A stretch of DNA of 64,000 bases from GWE2-40-63 sp050179685 (lineage in GTDB: Bacteria; Bacteroidota; Bacteroidia; Bacteroidales; SZUA-534). Under the pieces are notes generated by a model that was not told the DNA's origin, ran no database searches, and saw only the letters and a program-made list of their open reading frames with translations. Position numbers and translations under genes: made by a program. The stretch is from assembly GCA_050179685.1 (NCBI GenBank), contig JBFXEW010000008.1:77287-141286 (forward strand), given 5' to 3'. Shown here piece after piece: positions 27,378-35,841 of the stretch (the stretch's first letter is position 1; the number at the start of each line of letters is the position of its first letter).

Positions 27378-28020
27378 TGGCTAGATCAAAAAGTTCATTC
27401 AATACAAAAGTACGACTTCCTGAACCAGCGGCTCCGTTTATCATGGCTTTGGCTACTATTGATGCCTCGATGGGTTTGTATTTCTGCAAGCCCGGCAAGC
27501 GGGTTAATAAACGTCCTAAAAAAATACCCAGGGTTTCGCCAAAACGACTCTCATTGCGTTGTCCAACCAAAACAGATGGTTTTAGAATAACCCGGTACTC
27601 GAATCCAAGTTTTTGAACCGCATCATCCAACTGCCCCTTCATTCGACTATAGAATAGTTTTGATTTTGAATCGGCTCCTGCCGATGATACCAGAACATAG
27701 GTAGCTACTCCATTGTTTTTAGCCACTTCGGCAAACTGATACTGATAGGTATAATCAATCCGAAATTGATTTTCCTGACTTCCTGCTTTTTTTATGGTTG
27801 TTCCAAAGGCCGAAAACAAAACATCGCCTTTAACCAGATGTCTCCAGGAATCGGGATCATCAAAATCGATGATATGCTCAAGCAGTTTTTCACTTTGCTT
27901 TCCCGATGAACGCCGTAAAAACAAAATCACTTTTTCGTAGGTCTCACTATTTAATAATTGATCTACTAATGCTGAGCCTACCAATCCGGTGGCTCCCAAA
28001 ACCAAAGCTGTTTTAGCCAT
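27373..28020 (-). CDS. NAD(P)H-binding atypical SDR family protein
   Basis: A 215-residue single-domain Rossmann protein with the nucleotide motif GATGLVGSALV (residues 9-19), a basic residue pair after the second strand (FLRRSSG) that favours NADPH, and VSSAGADS in place of the usual active-site region. It resembles the HTATIP2/YwnB group of atypical short-chain dehydrogenases. A catalytic Tyr-x-x-x-Lys is only suggested by FYSRMKG. The stop codon lies inside the adjoining repeat, so the C-terminus may have been altered by the insertion. Substrate unknown. Confidence 0.8.
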   Translation of the reverse strand: MAKTALVLGATGLVGSALVDQLLNSETYEKVILFLRRSSGKQSEKLLEHIIDFDDPDSWRHLVKGDVLFSAFGTTIKKAGSQENQFRIDYTYQYQFAEVAKNNGVATYVLVSSAGADSKSKLFYSRMKGQLDDAVQKLGFEYRVILKPSVLVGQRNESRFGETLGIFLGRLLTRLPGLQKYKPIEASIVAKAMINGAAGSGSRTFVLNELFDLAK

Positions 28021-28191
28021 AAATTAATTTTTTAAAAATATAAGTCCTTTTAAACAGAACAGTTGAAGCATCGTTTGTTCAATCTGCCTTAACAAATCGC
28101 ATAAAAACTTAGCCACGCCAAAAAAAAGAATACCAATGTAAATCAGTTAAAAATAGGCCTAATTTAACTACCCGCCAACTACAAATCGTAT

Positions 28192-28199
28192 TATCTTTG
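28192..28199 (+). promoter_or_regulatory. Predicted -7 box of the T9SS-exported EEP gene
   Basis: TATCTTTG is an exact match to TAnnTTTG, 25 bases before the start codon. No convincing -33 element was found. Confidence 0.5.
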
Positions 28200-28224
28200 G
28201 GCAATTTTCCTAACAAAAAATAAT

Positions 28225-29946
28225 ATGAGAGTATTCTATGCTATAATTTTAAGCGCACTAAGCTTTTTAAGCTACGCACAAGCGTATCCTGTTTTTCTCG
28301 ATGGCCAAGTTGACGAATGGTCTAATTCCACTCATTTTATAAACGATGAAGTGGGCGATGGAAACACGCTGGATTTGATTCAGTTAAAAGCTCTGAACGA
28401 CAACAACTACCTGTATCTTTACCTGAGTTTTTACGAAGAAATAAACCTGAACACCAACAACAACCTGGTTTTGTTGATTGACACCGATAACAATCCGGCA
28501 ACCGGTTTTTCGATGAATGGTATGGGTGCCGAATTGAAATGGCATTTTGCCGACAAAAAAGGATTTGCATACCTCAATGAAGTTGAAACGGTTGTTGATC
28601 AAACCGAATTAGGTTTCAGAGCTTTGCCAACAGTCACATCCAACAAGTTTGAAATAGCTTTTAATCGCGATGTGGTAATAGGAGGTGTAGCACTATTTCA
28701 AAACAACACCATCAAAATCCAGACCTACCTTGAAGAAGCATATGGCGACAAATTACCAGAAATGGGGCAGGTTTTTTCCTACACCATCGACCAAACGCCT
28801 TTAGCCGAATTTACGGAATTGACTCTTGAAAAAGAAGAACCTTCGCACTTACGACTAATGACTTATAACGTGGAACACGACGGAATTGCTGAACCAGACA
28901 GAGTAGCCTATTTTGAACGGATGATTCGGGCTGCAAATCCCGATATCATTACTTTCAACGAATGCTGGGATACGAATCCGGAATATATAAAGCAAAAACT
29001 CGATCAATGGATTCCCATTGGAGGAAGTGGTTGGCATACATCAAAAGTGGTGTACGGAAACATTACCGCATCGCGTTATCCCATTATTAAAAACACATCG
29101 GTGGTTGGCGGCAGTCGTTTAGCCGCTTCGCACATTGATTTGCCCGATACTTATCATACCGATATGGTAGTAGTAAACTGCCATTTAAAATGTTGCAACA
29201 ATGAGGGCGACAATCCAGCCCGACAATACGAAGTTGACGGACTCATAAGTTTTATTCATTCCTTGAAGACCGGAAGCAGTGCTTTTAGTGTGCCTGAAAA
29301 CACACCTTTTGTTTTTATGGGCGACTTTAATCTGGTTGGCGACAGCCAGCAACTACATACATTAATTAATGGCGATATTGAAAACACCCAGTATTTTGGT
29401 GAAGGTGGTTTCCCCGATTGGGACAATTCTCCCATGGGCGATGTAATATCAACTGGAATCAATAATAACATGGCCTATACCTGGCGTAGCGATGGTGGCA
29501 GCTATTGGCCCGGTCGCCTCGATTTTATATTCTACACTACCAGTCAATTGGTAAAGCAAAAATCGTTTATCATGGAAACCAATTACATGTCGCAGAAAGC
29601 TTTAACTAAATACCAGTTGTATTCGTCCGACAGCCGACGGGCATCGGACCATTTTCCTCATGTGGCCGATTTTGAGTTTAAAACCTACAATCGCATTAAA
29701 AATCAGGATACCGGCGAATCGCTGATAAAAGTTAGCTCTAACGCAAATACACTTCACATAAATTCAGCTCTTAGCATTTCACAAACTGAAATCTACGATC
29801 TGAATGGTCGTCAATTACTTACCAACAAACAAACCCTTGAAAACGGAGTTTTACAAATGTCAATCAACGCAATACAAAGCGGCATCTATTTATTGAGGAT
29901 TAAAACCGGAAAAGGTTTTATCAATCAAAAATTCTTTAAACCTTAA
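28225..29946 (+). CDS. Secreted endonuclease/exonuclease/phosphatase-family protein with T9SS signal
   Basis: A 573-residue exported protein. Residues 1-19 are a signal peptide. Residues about 20-190 look like a CBM9-like beta-sandwich (YPVFLDGQVDEWSN, LVLLIDTDNNPATGF). Residues about 210-490 are an EEP phosphoesterase domain with MTYNVEHDG, FNECWD, FMGDFNLVGD and SDHFPHVADF, which carry the metal and catalytic residues of the DNase I-like fold. The last 75 residues form a type IX secretion sorting domain ending in FINQKFFKP. It is likely a cell-surface or secreted nuclease or phosphodiesterase. It converges on the sigma-linked gene with a shared terminator. Confidence 0.88.
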   Translation: MRVFYAIILSALSFLSYAQAYPVFLDGQVDEWSNSTHFINDEVGDGNTLDLIQLKALNDNNYLYLYLSFYEEINLNTNNNLVLLIDTDNNPATGFSMNGMGAELKWHFADKKGFAYLNEVETVVDQTELGFRALPTVTSNKFEIAFNRDVVIGGVALFQNNTIKIQTYLEEAYGDKLPEMGQVFSYTIDQTPLAEFTELTLEKEEPSHLRLMTYNVEHDGIAEPDRVAYFERMIRAANPDIITFNECWDTNPEYIKQKLDQWIPIGGSGWHTSKVVYGNITASRYPIIKNTSVVGGSRLAASHIDLPDTYHTDMVVVNCHLKCCNNEGDNPARQYEVDGLISFIHSLKTGSSAFSVPENTPFVFMGDFNLVGDSQQLHTLINGDIENTQYFGEGGFPDWDNSPMGDVISTGINNNMAYTWRSDGGSYWPGRLDFIFYTTSQLVKQKSFIMETNYMSQKALTKYQLYSSDSRRASDHFPHVADFEFKTYNRIKNQDTGESLIKVSSNANTLHINSALSISQTEIYDLNGRQLLTNKQTLENGVLQMSINAIQSGIYLLRIKTGKGFINQKFFKP

Positions 29947-29987
29947 TAATTTTAATCAGAAAAGATTTCACTGCAAGACACAAATAG

Positions 29988-30020
29988 AAAAGCCGGGATT
30001 ATAAAAAATCACCGGCTTTT
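29988..30020. terminator. Bidirectional terminator
   Basis: AAAAGCCGG and CCGGCTTTT pair perfectly, flanked by A-run and T-run, between two convergent genes. It can serve both. Confidence 0.88.
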
Positions 30021-30047
30021 CATTCTTACCGAGCCTAATAAAAAAAA

Positions 30048-31541
30048 CTAAAAACTATATTTTATTCCTGTATAGATTCCAAATGAATATGGGTGAACCG
30101 TTCCTGCATCATTCATCGGACTCAGGGCATACCGGAATGTTGGTTGAAGGTTAAAATTCAGTCGGTTAACCAAAGGATATTCAATACCAAAGCCCAACAA
30201 ACCATTATAACCCATGCTTTTTACGGTTTCTGTTTCACCATCTAAGGTCTGACGCTCATTGTCGTCGATAACATAAGCCTTATTTCCCTGTAAAATATTG
30301 GCGCTGATTCCACCCGATAAATTCATCGACAATTTCCGGTCAATCAAAAGGTAGCGAACCACCATAGGGATTTCGTAAAAACTAAACACCTGTACAAAAT
30401 CGGCCTGAACGCCCGATGATCTTACAAATGTTTCCATACCATCGGTATAAACCGGCGTATTAATTACCATTCCATCACTGGAACTGGAATTTACCAACTC
30501 GCTGGTAGTCCCGTTTATACGAACATTACCAACCGATGTATTTACCTTGTACGAGCTCTGATCATCGCTTCCAAAACTCTGAAAATCGTAAACGGTTACA
30601 TTCTCTGATCGCTGGCCAATTTCAGAATAATAGACTCCCGATTGCACACTCCAGCGGCCAGCCATCTTATAACTAACATCTACGCCGGCCGAATACGACA
30701 GTAAAGGTTTCTCGTTTTTGTACTCCTGTTCATAGTTCGAAGTAATTTCGGCTGTATAAACGTAATCGTTACTCGACTCACCTACCGACCGGTAGCTTAA
30801 TAAAGGCGATGCGTTTAACGAAACCGCCCACGGATTTTCTTTTTTTTTGTTTTGAACCAGGTAATCGTCATTATACACTGCCAGCGATTGTAACGAATAT
30901 TTTAACTGCCTTGAATCGGCTTTAGCTTGAATTAAACGACTTTCAATTGCAGGAATCGCTTGTAAAGTGGCCATGTCTGAAGTTTCATCCATTGCAATTG
31001 GATCTGTATTTACTTTTGATTCTTCAACTGGTGAATAAGCACTGTATTCAGCACCTGACGAAAACATGGGAGGCAATAAAGTTCCACCGGTACTTGCTTT
31101 TTTTATGTTTGATTCTGTTTTCTTTGGTTCTGCACTAACATCGGTAGTTTTCCCGGGTTTTGATACCGGAAGAACGGAACTTTTTGCCGGTTCATTCATC
31201 TTAATTCCGCTTGGTGCTGCAGCCTCTTTCAACTGTTCGGGTTCAACAACCAAAGCCGGAGCCTGCTCTTTTTCTGAATTTTGCAAACCGGGCTCTTCAT
31301 CTTTCACATTCTGAACCAGCACACCCTGCTCCGTATGAAAAGCGGTTAATAAATAACCCGCTCCAAACGAGATAAGCAAAGCAACTGAGGCTGCTATAGA
31401 ATAAAACAGGTTTCGGCGCATGCGAATCCGCTTTTTATTCAATGTGTGCTCAATATTATCCCATACAAAAGCTGGTGGCTTTTGAGAATAATCGGCAAGT
31501 CCCTCTTTAAAAATTTTGTCAATATCGGCGTGTATGGTCAT
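30048..31541 (-). CDS. Sigma-linked membrane protein with C-terminal beta-barrel
   Basis: A 497-residue protein cotranscribed with an ECF sigma factor (five-base gap). Residues 1-42 are a short cytoplasmic-type segment (IFKEGLADYSQKPPAFVWDN), residues about 44-66 are one membrane helix, residues about 70-230 are a low-complexity Pro/Lys/Glu/Ser linker, and residues from about 235 are strand-rich and end in SFGIYTGIKYSF, an outer-membrane barrel signature of the PF13568 kind. By position it should be the regulator of the sigma factor. If both ends are placed as predicted, one chain reaches from cytoplasm to outer membrane. No classic anti-sigma zinc motif (HxxxCxxC) was seen. Confidence 0.75.
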   Translation of the reverse strand: MTIHADIDKIFKEGLADYSQKPPAFVWDNIEHTLNKKRIRMRRNLFYSIAASVALLISFGAGYLLTAFHTEQGVLVQNVKDEEPGLQNSEKEQAPALVVEPEQLKEAAAPSGIKMNEPAKSSVLPVSKPGKTTDVSAEPKKTESNIKKASTGGTLLPPMFSSGAEYSAYSPVEESKVNTDPIAMDETSDMATLQAIPAIESRLIQAKADSRQLKYSLQSLAVYNDDYLVQNKKKENPWAVSLNASPLLSYRSVGESSNDYVYTAEITSNYEQEYKNEKPLLSYSAGVDVSYKMAGRWSVQSGVYYSEIGQRSENVTVYDFQSFGSDDQSSYKVNTSVGNVRINGTTSELVNSSSSDGMVINTPVYTDGMETFVRSSGVQADFVQVFSFYEIPMVVRYLLIDRKLSMNLSGGISANILQGNKAYVIDDNERQTLDGETETVKSMGYNGLLGFGIEYPLVNRLNFNLQPTFRYALSPMNDAGTVHPYSFGIYTGIKYSF

Positions 31542-31546
31542 AACAT

Positions 31547-32122
31547 TTACTTAACTACGAGTTTAACATCCTGCTTACGTTCACTATATAATTTTTCTAC
31601 TTTTTCCTGTAAAATCACCCGGGCCCGCGACAAATTCGATTTTGAAGTCCCCACGGAAATACCCAACATATCGCCTATTTCCTGATGCGAATACCCTTCG
31701 ATAGCATAGAGATTAAAAACCATTTTATACTGTGGCGATAAATCTCCAATCAATTTGAGCAATTCCTTACTCGAAATCTCACCCATCACATCATCAACAG
31801 CCAGTTTGTTGTCGTAATCGCGAATTTCGCCTACGGTATAAAGCAGGTTTTGTTTGCGATAGCGCTCCAAGGCACAGTTTACCATTATCCGGCGCACCCA
31901 GCCTTCGAAAGAACCCTTAAAATCGAACTGCGATATTTTTGTAAATACCTTAATGAACCCGTCCTGCAAAATATCTTCGGCCTCAGTATAGTCTTTTGAA
32001 TACTGCAAACAAACAGCAAACATTTTTCCCGAAAACCGTTCATAAAGCTTACGCTGCGCATCGGGCCGGTTCTTTTTGCATTCCTTAATTAGATCATCTA
32101 ATTCCTTCAATGTATCGGACAT
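31547..32122 (-). CDS. ECF-type RNA polymerase sigma factor
   Basis: A 191-residue sigma-70 family factor of the ECF type, with only regions 2 and 4. Region 2 (about 20-90) contains KMFAVCLQYSKDYTEAEDIL and GSFEGWVRRIMVNCALERYRK. Region 4 (about 125-180) has the helix-turn-helix EGYSHQEIGDMLGISVGTSK. It directs RNA polymerase to a small regulon, probably including its own operon. The membrane/barrel gene five bases downstream is the likely partner. Confidence 0.93.
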   Translation of the reverse strand: MSDTLKELDDLIKECKKNRPDAQRKLYERFSGKMFAVCLQYSKDYTEAEDILQDGFIKVFTKISQFDFKGSFEGWVRRIMVNCALERYRKQNLLYTVGEIRDYDNKLAVDDVMGEISSKELLKLIGDLSPQYKMVFNLYAIEGYSHQEIGDMLGISVGTSKSNLSRARVILQEKVEKLYSERKQDVKLVVK

Positions 32123-32213
32123 TTTTAATTGGGTTTTTAATTATTTCTACCCTGACACCGCGAACAAGACGGCACTTAGTTTTTAATGGTTGCGTACCGG
32201 CTGTAATATTTCT

Positions 32214-33692
32214 CTATTTTTTGCTTTTAGCCACTAGCGCATCATTTTTTTTACTGATGAGCCAAAGGCCAATAAATGTAAATAAACCATTGAATATTAA
32301 CAATTCAAAACCTATTTTGTATCCAAAAAACCACGCTTCGCTGTAAAAATTCAACACCACACACAAAAGCGGCGAAAGTAAAGCAATAATCCAAACCCAT
32401 TGGTCGGCTACCACTCTTTTGGTATACAAACCAAAAGCATACAAACCAAGCAGGGGGCCGTAAGTGTATCCGGCAAAGGTAAATATGGCACTAATAACAC
32501 TGTCGTTGTTTAATTCACTAAAAACCAGGATAACCAAAGCCAACACCAACGAAATGGCAATATGTACCAGTTTACGCGCTTGTTCTTGCTTTATAATGCT
32601 TTTGTATCGATGCTGAATATCCAAAATATCGATACTAAACGAGGTGGTCAGAGAAGTCAGTGCCGAATCGGCACTGGAGTATGCAGCTGCTATTAATCCC
32701 AAAATAAAGAATACCGACACTATTTTAGGCAGGTAACCCTGTGTTGCAATCAATGGAAATAAATCGTCGCTTTTCTCAGGCAAAGCCATTCCGTGCGATT
32801 GGGCAAATATAAAAAGCAAAACACCCAGCGACATAAACAGCAAATTAACCGGAAGAAAAGCTGCACCATACCAGTACACATTCTTTTTTGCATCGCCCAG
32901 ATTACGACAACTCAGGTTTTTTTGCATCATATCCTGATCAAGTCCTGTCATAACAATGGTTATAAAAGCCCCACTTAAAAACTGTTTAAAAAAGAAACTT
33001 TTCTCTTTGGGATTATCAAAAAACCAGATTCGCGACAACTCACTGTCGCTAACCGACGAAATAAGTTCCGGCAGGTTCAGTTGCATGTCTTTGGCAATAA
33101 AAGCTACCGTTAACACAACAGCACTCAACATAAACAGGGTTTGTAAAGTGTCGGTCCAAACAATGGTACGGATGCCTCCTTTAAAAGTATAAAGCCAAAT
33201 AAGCACAATGGTAACCAAAACGGTAACATAAAAAGGTACACCCCAGGCATCGAACATTACTAATTGCAAAACATTGGCCACCAAATACAAACGGAATGAT
33301 GCGCCAATAATTCGGCTAAAAAGAAAAAACGATGCCCCGGTTTTGTATGATACTTTTCCAAAACGTTGATCCAAATAGGTGTAGATACTGGTTAAATTCA
33401 GTCGATAATATAAAGGCAATAAAATATTGGCAATTACCACATAACCTACCAGATAGCCCAAAACCATCTGCAAATACGAGAAACTGCTGCTGCCCACCCA
33501 ACCCGGAACTGAAATAAAAGTCACCCCGGAAAGGCTGGCTCCAATCATCCCAAACGAAACCACATACCAGGGCGACCGTTTATTTCCCAGAAAAAAAGCC
33601 TGATTTTCGGCACCACGTCCGGTTAAGAAGGAGATAATTATTAATAGCGAAAAATACCCAAGCAGTATAAACAAAACTTCTGTTGCTGTCAT
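32214..33692 (-). CDS. Sodium:solute symporter (SSS family)
   Basis: A 492-residue inner-membrane protein with about 13 helices. FLTGRGAENQAFFLGNKR and the helix 1-2 region GMIGASLSGVTFISVPGWV are typical of the SSS/SLC5 family, which brings in sugars, amino acids, vitamins or sialic acid with Na+. The substrate cannot be chosen from sequence alone. It is divergent from recR, with 97 bases between start codons, and has a TAGATTTG -7 box 17 bases upstream. Confidence 0.9.
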   Translation of the reverse strand: MTATEVLFILLGYFSLLIIISFLTGRGAENQAFFLGNKRSPWYVVSFGMIGASLSGVTFISVPGWVGSSSFSYLQMVLGYLVGYVVIANILLPLYYRLNLTSIYTYLDQRFGKVSYKTGASFFLFSRIIGASFRLYLVANVLQLVMFDAWGVPFYVTVLVTIVLIWLYTFKGGIRTIVWTDTLQTLFMLSAVVLTVAFIAKDMQLNLPELISSVSDSELSRIWFFDNPKEKSFFFKQFLSGAFITIVMTGLDQDMMQKNLSCRNLGDAKKNVYWYGAAFLPVNLLFMSLGVLLFIFAQSHGMALPEKSDDLFPLIATQGYLPKIVSVFFILGLIAAAYSSADSALTSLTTSFSIDILDIQHRYKSIIKQEQARKLVHIAISLVLALVILVFSELNNDSVISAIFTFAGYTYGPLLGLYAFGLYTKRVVADQWVWIIALLSPLLCVVLNFYSEAWFFGYKIGFELLIFNGLFTFIGLWLISKKNDALVAKSKK

Positions 33693-33708
33693 TGTTCATT
33701 ATTTTTCA

Positions 33709-33716
33709 CAAATCTA
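33709..33716 (-). promoter_or_regulatory. Predicted -7 box of the SSS symporter gene
   Basis: On the minus strand TAGATTTG matches TAnnTTTG exactly, 17 bases upstream of the ATG. Confidence 0.5.
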
Positions 33717-33761
33717 ACGGAATTGACAGCAAAAAAAAATGGAGCAAACAAAAGAAGTGAT

Positions 33762-33769
33762 TACTTTTG
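33762..33769 (+). promoter_or_regulatory. Predicted -7 box of recR
   Basis: TACTTTTG matches TAnnTTTG exactly. It lies inside the longer open frame and 20 bases before the ATG at 33790, which argues for the shorter RecR start. Confidence 0.45.
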
Positions 33770-33789
33770 ACCCGAATGAATTTGTGCTT

Positions 33790-34407
33790 ATGGATTTAAA
33801 TCAACTCCCATCGCGTTTGTTGGAAAACGCTGTCAATGAATTTGCCAAACTACCGGGTATCGGAAAAAAGACGGCGCTGCGCCTGGTGCTGCACCTTTTA
33901 AACCAGTCGGAAAACGACACCTTGCAATTTACCAAAACCATTGAGGAGATGAAAAAGCAGGTAAAAACCTGCAAAAAATGTCACAATATTTCGGAAGATG
34001 AACTTTGTTCCATTTGCAGTAATCCCAACCGCGACAACACAGTTGTTTGCGTGGTAGAATCGATTAAAGAAGTAATTGCCATTGAAAACACCTCACAATA
34101 TAAAGGTTTGTACCATGTGCTGGGAGGCCGCATTTCGCCCATGGACGGCATTGGCCCCAAAGATTTAAACATTGATTCACTGATTGAGCGTACCACCAAC
34201 GAACCCATTCACGAAATGATTCTGGCACTAAGCACCACCATGGAAGGCGACACCACCAGCTTTTATATTTACCGGAAACTTTCATCGTCGGAAGTGTTGT
34301 TAAGCACCCTTGCCCGGGGAATCTCGGTAGGCGATGAACTGGAATATGCCGACGAAATAACCCTGGGGCGCTCGCTGGTAAATCGCATTCCTTACCATGG
34401 AAAATAA
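33790..34407 (+). CDS. recR: Recombination protein RecR
   Basis: With the start at 33790 the protein has 205 residues, normal for RecR; the frame is open up to an ATG at 33739, but the extra 17 residues have no counterpart in the family. RecR forms a ring with RecF or RecO and helps load RecA at gaps. The helix-hairpin-helix is KLPGIGKKTALRLVLHLL, the zinc motif is C-x2-C...C-x2-C (CKKCHNISEDELCSIC), and the Toprim domain starts at VVCVVES. A -7 promoter box lies between the two candidate starts. Confidence 0.94.
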   Translation: MDLNQLPSRLLENAVNEFAKLPGIGKKTALRLVLHLLNQSENDTLQFTKTIEEMKKQVKTCKKCHNISEDELCSICSNPNRDNTVVCVVESIKEVIAIENTSQYKGLYHVLGGRISPMDGIGPKDLNIDSLIERTTNEPIHEMILALSTTMEGDTTSFYIYRKLSSSEVLLSTLARGISVGDELEYADEITLGRSLVNRIPYHGK

Positions 34408-34486
34408 AATTACAGACTTGTTTTGTATTATCTTTTTTACTATTTATGTAGCTCATTTATAAACAATAAACCAAAGCATCACTTTT

Positions 34487-35173
34487 ATGAAAAACCTAAT
34501 CATTTTACTTATCACTGTTGTTTTCTTCGGCGCTTGCTGCAATAGTCCAAAAAACCAAAGCAACACCGACCAGGCTACCTCAGAAATTGCCTACATAACT
34601 GTAGACTCTTTTTTAGTAGTTGCAGCCGATTATGTGGGAAAAGAACTTACTGTTAAAGGCACTGTTGACCATATTTGTAAACACGGAGGCAAACGTGTAA
34701 AGATTTTTGGTGAAAACCCGGACAACACCCTTCATGGCGAAGCTTCAGAAACTACCGGAGCATTTAAAGCCGAGCTGGAAGGCAGCGATGTTTGTCTTAC
34801 CGGAATAGTTGCTGAATCGAAAATGGATTTAGCCTACGTTGAAGAATACGAAAAAAACCTGCTCGAAGCCATCGAAAAAAACAAAGACGAGGTAGAGATG
34901 GAACATGCCAAAGGCGTTGATCATCATGCAAAACTCGACGAAATTAAGGCCTGGAAAGAAGAAATTGCCACCAATGGTAAAGGCTATATTTCAAGTTATT
35001 ATCTCGATGTAACCAGTTATCAGGAAATAAAGGAAAAAGCCGGCGACAAATGTTGCGGAAGCGCTCCTGAAGCCGTTGACACCGCTGCAACAACATCAGT
35101 TCCCTGTGGGTCAAAAGAAGCTGCTCCCTGTGGTACCACTGCCGAAGCAAAACCTTGTGGCGGATCACACTAA
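34487..35173 (+). CDS. Lipoprotein with OB-like fold and cysteine-rich tail
   Basis: A 228-residue lipoprotein. The signal MKNLIILLITVVFFGACC has a lipobox FGAC. Residues about 38-110 look like an OB-fold of the tRNA_anti-like type (YVGKELTVKGTVDHICKHGG, KRVKIFGE). Residues about 115-185 are helical. The last 40 residues hold five of the cysteines in PCG-type repeats (CCGS, PCGS, PCGT, PCGG), an unusual tail that could bind metal. A PepSY-type membrane protein gene follows after a terminator, which is consistent with a metal or heme link but does not prove it. Function unknown. Confidence 0.7.
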   Translation: MKNLIILLITVVFFGACCNSPKNQSNTDQATSEIAYITVDSFLVVAADYVGKELTVKGTVDHICKHGGKRVKIFGENPDNTLHGEASETTGAFKAELEGSDVCLTGIVAESKMDLAYVEEYEKNLLEAIEKNKDEVEMEHAKGVDHHAKLDEIKAWKEEIATNGKGYISSYYLDVTSYQEIKEKAGDKCCGSAPEAVDTAATTSVPCGSKEAAPCGTTAEAKPCGGSH

Positions 35174-35195
35174 ACAACATATAATTATTCCTATT

Positions 35196-35227
35196 AAAAA
35201 GTAGCAACAGCACCTTGCTACTTTTTT
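35196..35227 (+). terminator. Intrinsic terminator after the Cys-tail lipoprotein
   Basis: AAAAAGTAGCAA and TTGCTACTTTTTT pair with a seven-base loop and run into a T-tract. Confidence 0.9.
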
Positions 35228-35255
35228 ATTTTAACTTAAAACTAATCGTCAGGTC

Positions 35256-35807
35256 ATGACTCTTTTCAAATTCAACCGCATACTGCACCGCGATTTGGGC
35301 TATATATTTTTCGGAATGACTATAATTTACGCCCTCTCAGGAATTGCTTTAAACCATATTAAAGATTGGAATCCCAATTACATTGTAGAATCGGAAACAA
35401 CTTACAGCGATTTAACTGCTGAAATTGGAATTACCGATGAACGGGTAATGGCCTTTCTGGAATCGATAAACGAAAAAGAAAACTTTAAAAAATACTATTA
35501 TCCCAATTCCAACACCTTAAAAATATTTTTTCAGAATGGATCGGCAGTTATTAACCTGAGCAATGGCGAAACATATATTGAAAAACTCAGGCGACGCCCC
35601 GTTTTTCATCAGTTCAATTACCTGCATTACAATCATTCTAAAAAACTTTGGACCTGGTTTTCTGATGCCTATGCTGTGGGATTATTGATTCTTGCCGTTG
35701 GAGGTTTATTCATGGTAAAAGGCAAAAAAGGCATCACCGGCCGTGGCGCCTGGTTAACAACACTTGGCATTGTGATTCCGCTGATTCTTTACCTATTGTA
35801 CGCTTAA
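35256..35807 (+). CDS. PepSY-associated membrane protein
   Basis: A 183-residue protein with membrane helices at about 14-33, 138-155 and 163-181. The N-terminus FNRILHRDLGYIFFGMTIIY and the pair FHQFNYLHYNHSKKLWTWFSD, with conserved histidines, are typical of short PepSY-associated TM proteins (the family of PiuB/FecR-linked iron-uptake reductases). The region between the first two helices (about 35-115) is a periplasmic PepSY-like domain. Probable role in siderophore or heme handling or cytochrome-type electron transfer; not settled. Confidence 0.75.
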   Translation: MTLFKFNRILHRDLGYIFFGMTIIYALSGIALNHIKDWNPNYIVESETTYSDLTAEIGITDERVMAFLESINEKENFKKYYYPNSNTLKIFFQNGSAVINLSNGETYIEKLRRRPVFHQFNYLHYNHSKKLWTWFSDAYAVGLLILAVGGLFMVKGKKGITGRGAWLTTLGIVIPLILYLLYA

Positions 35808-35841
35808 TAAAGCCTTGCTTCCAGACTAAAAAAGTGCACCG

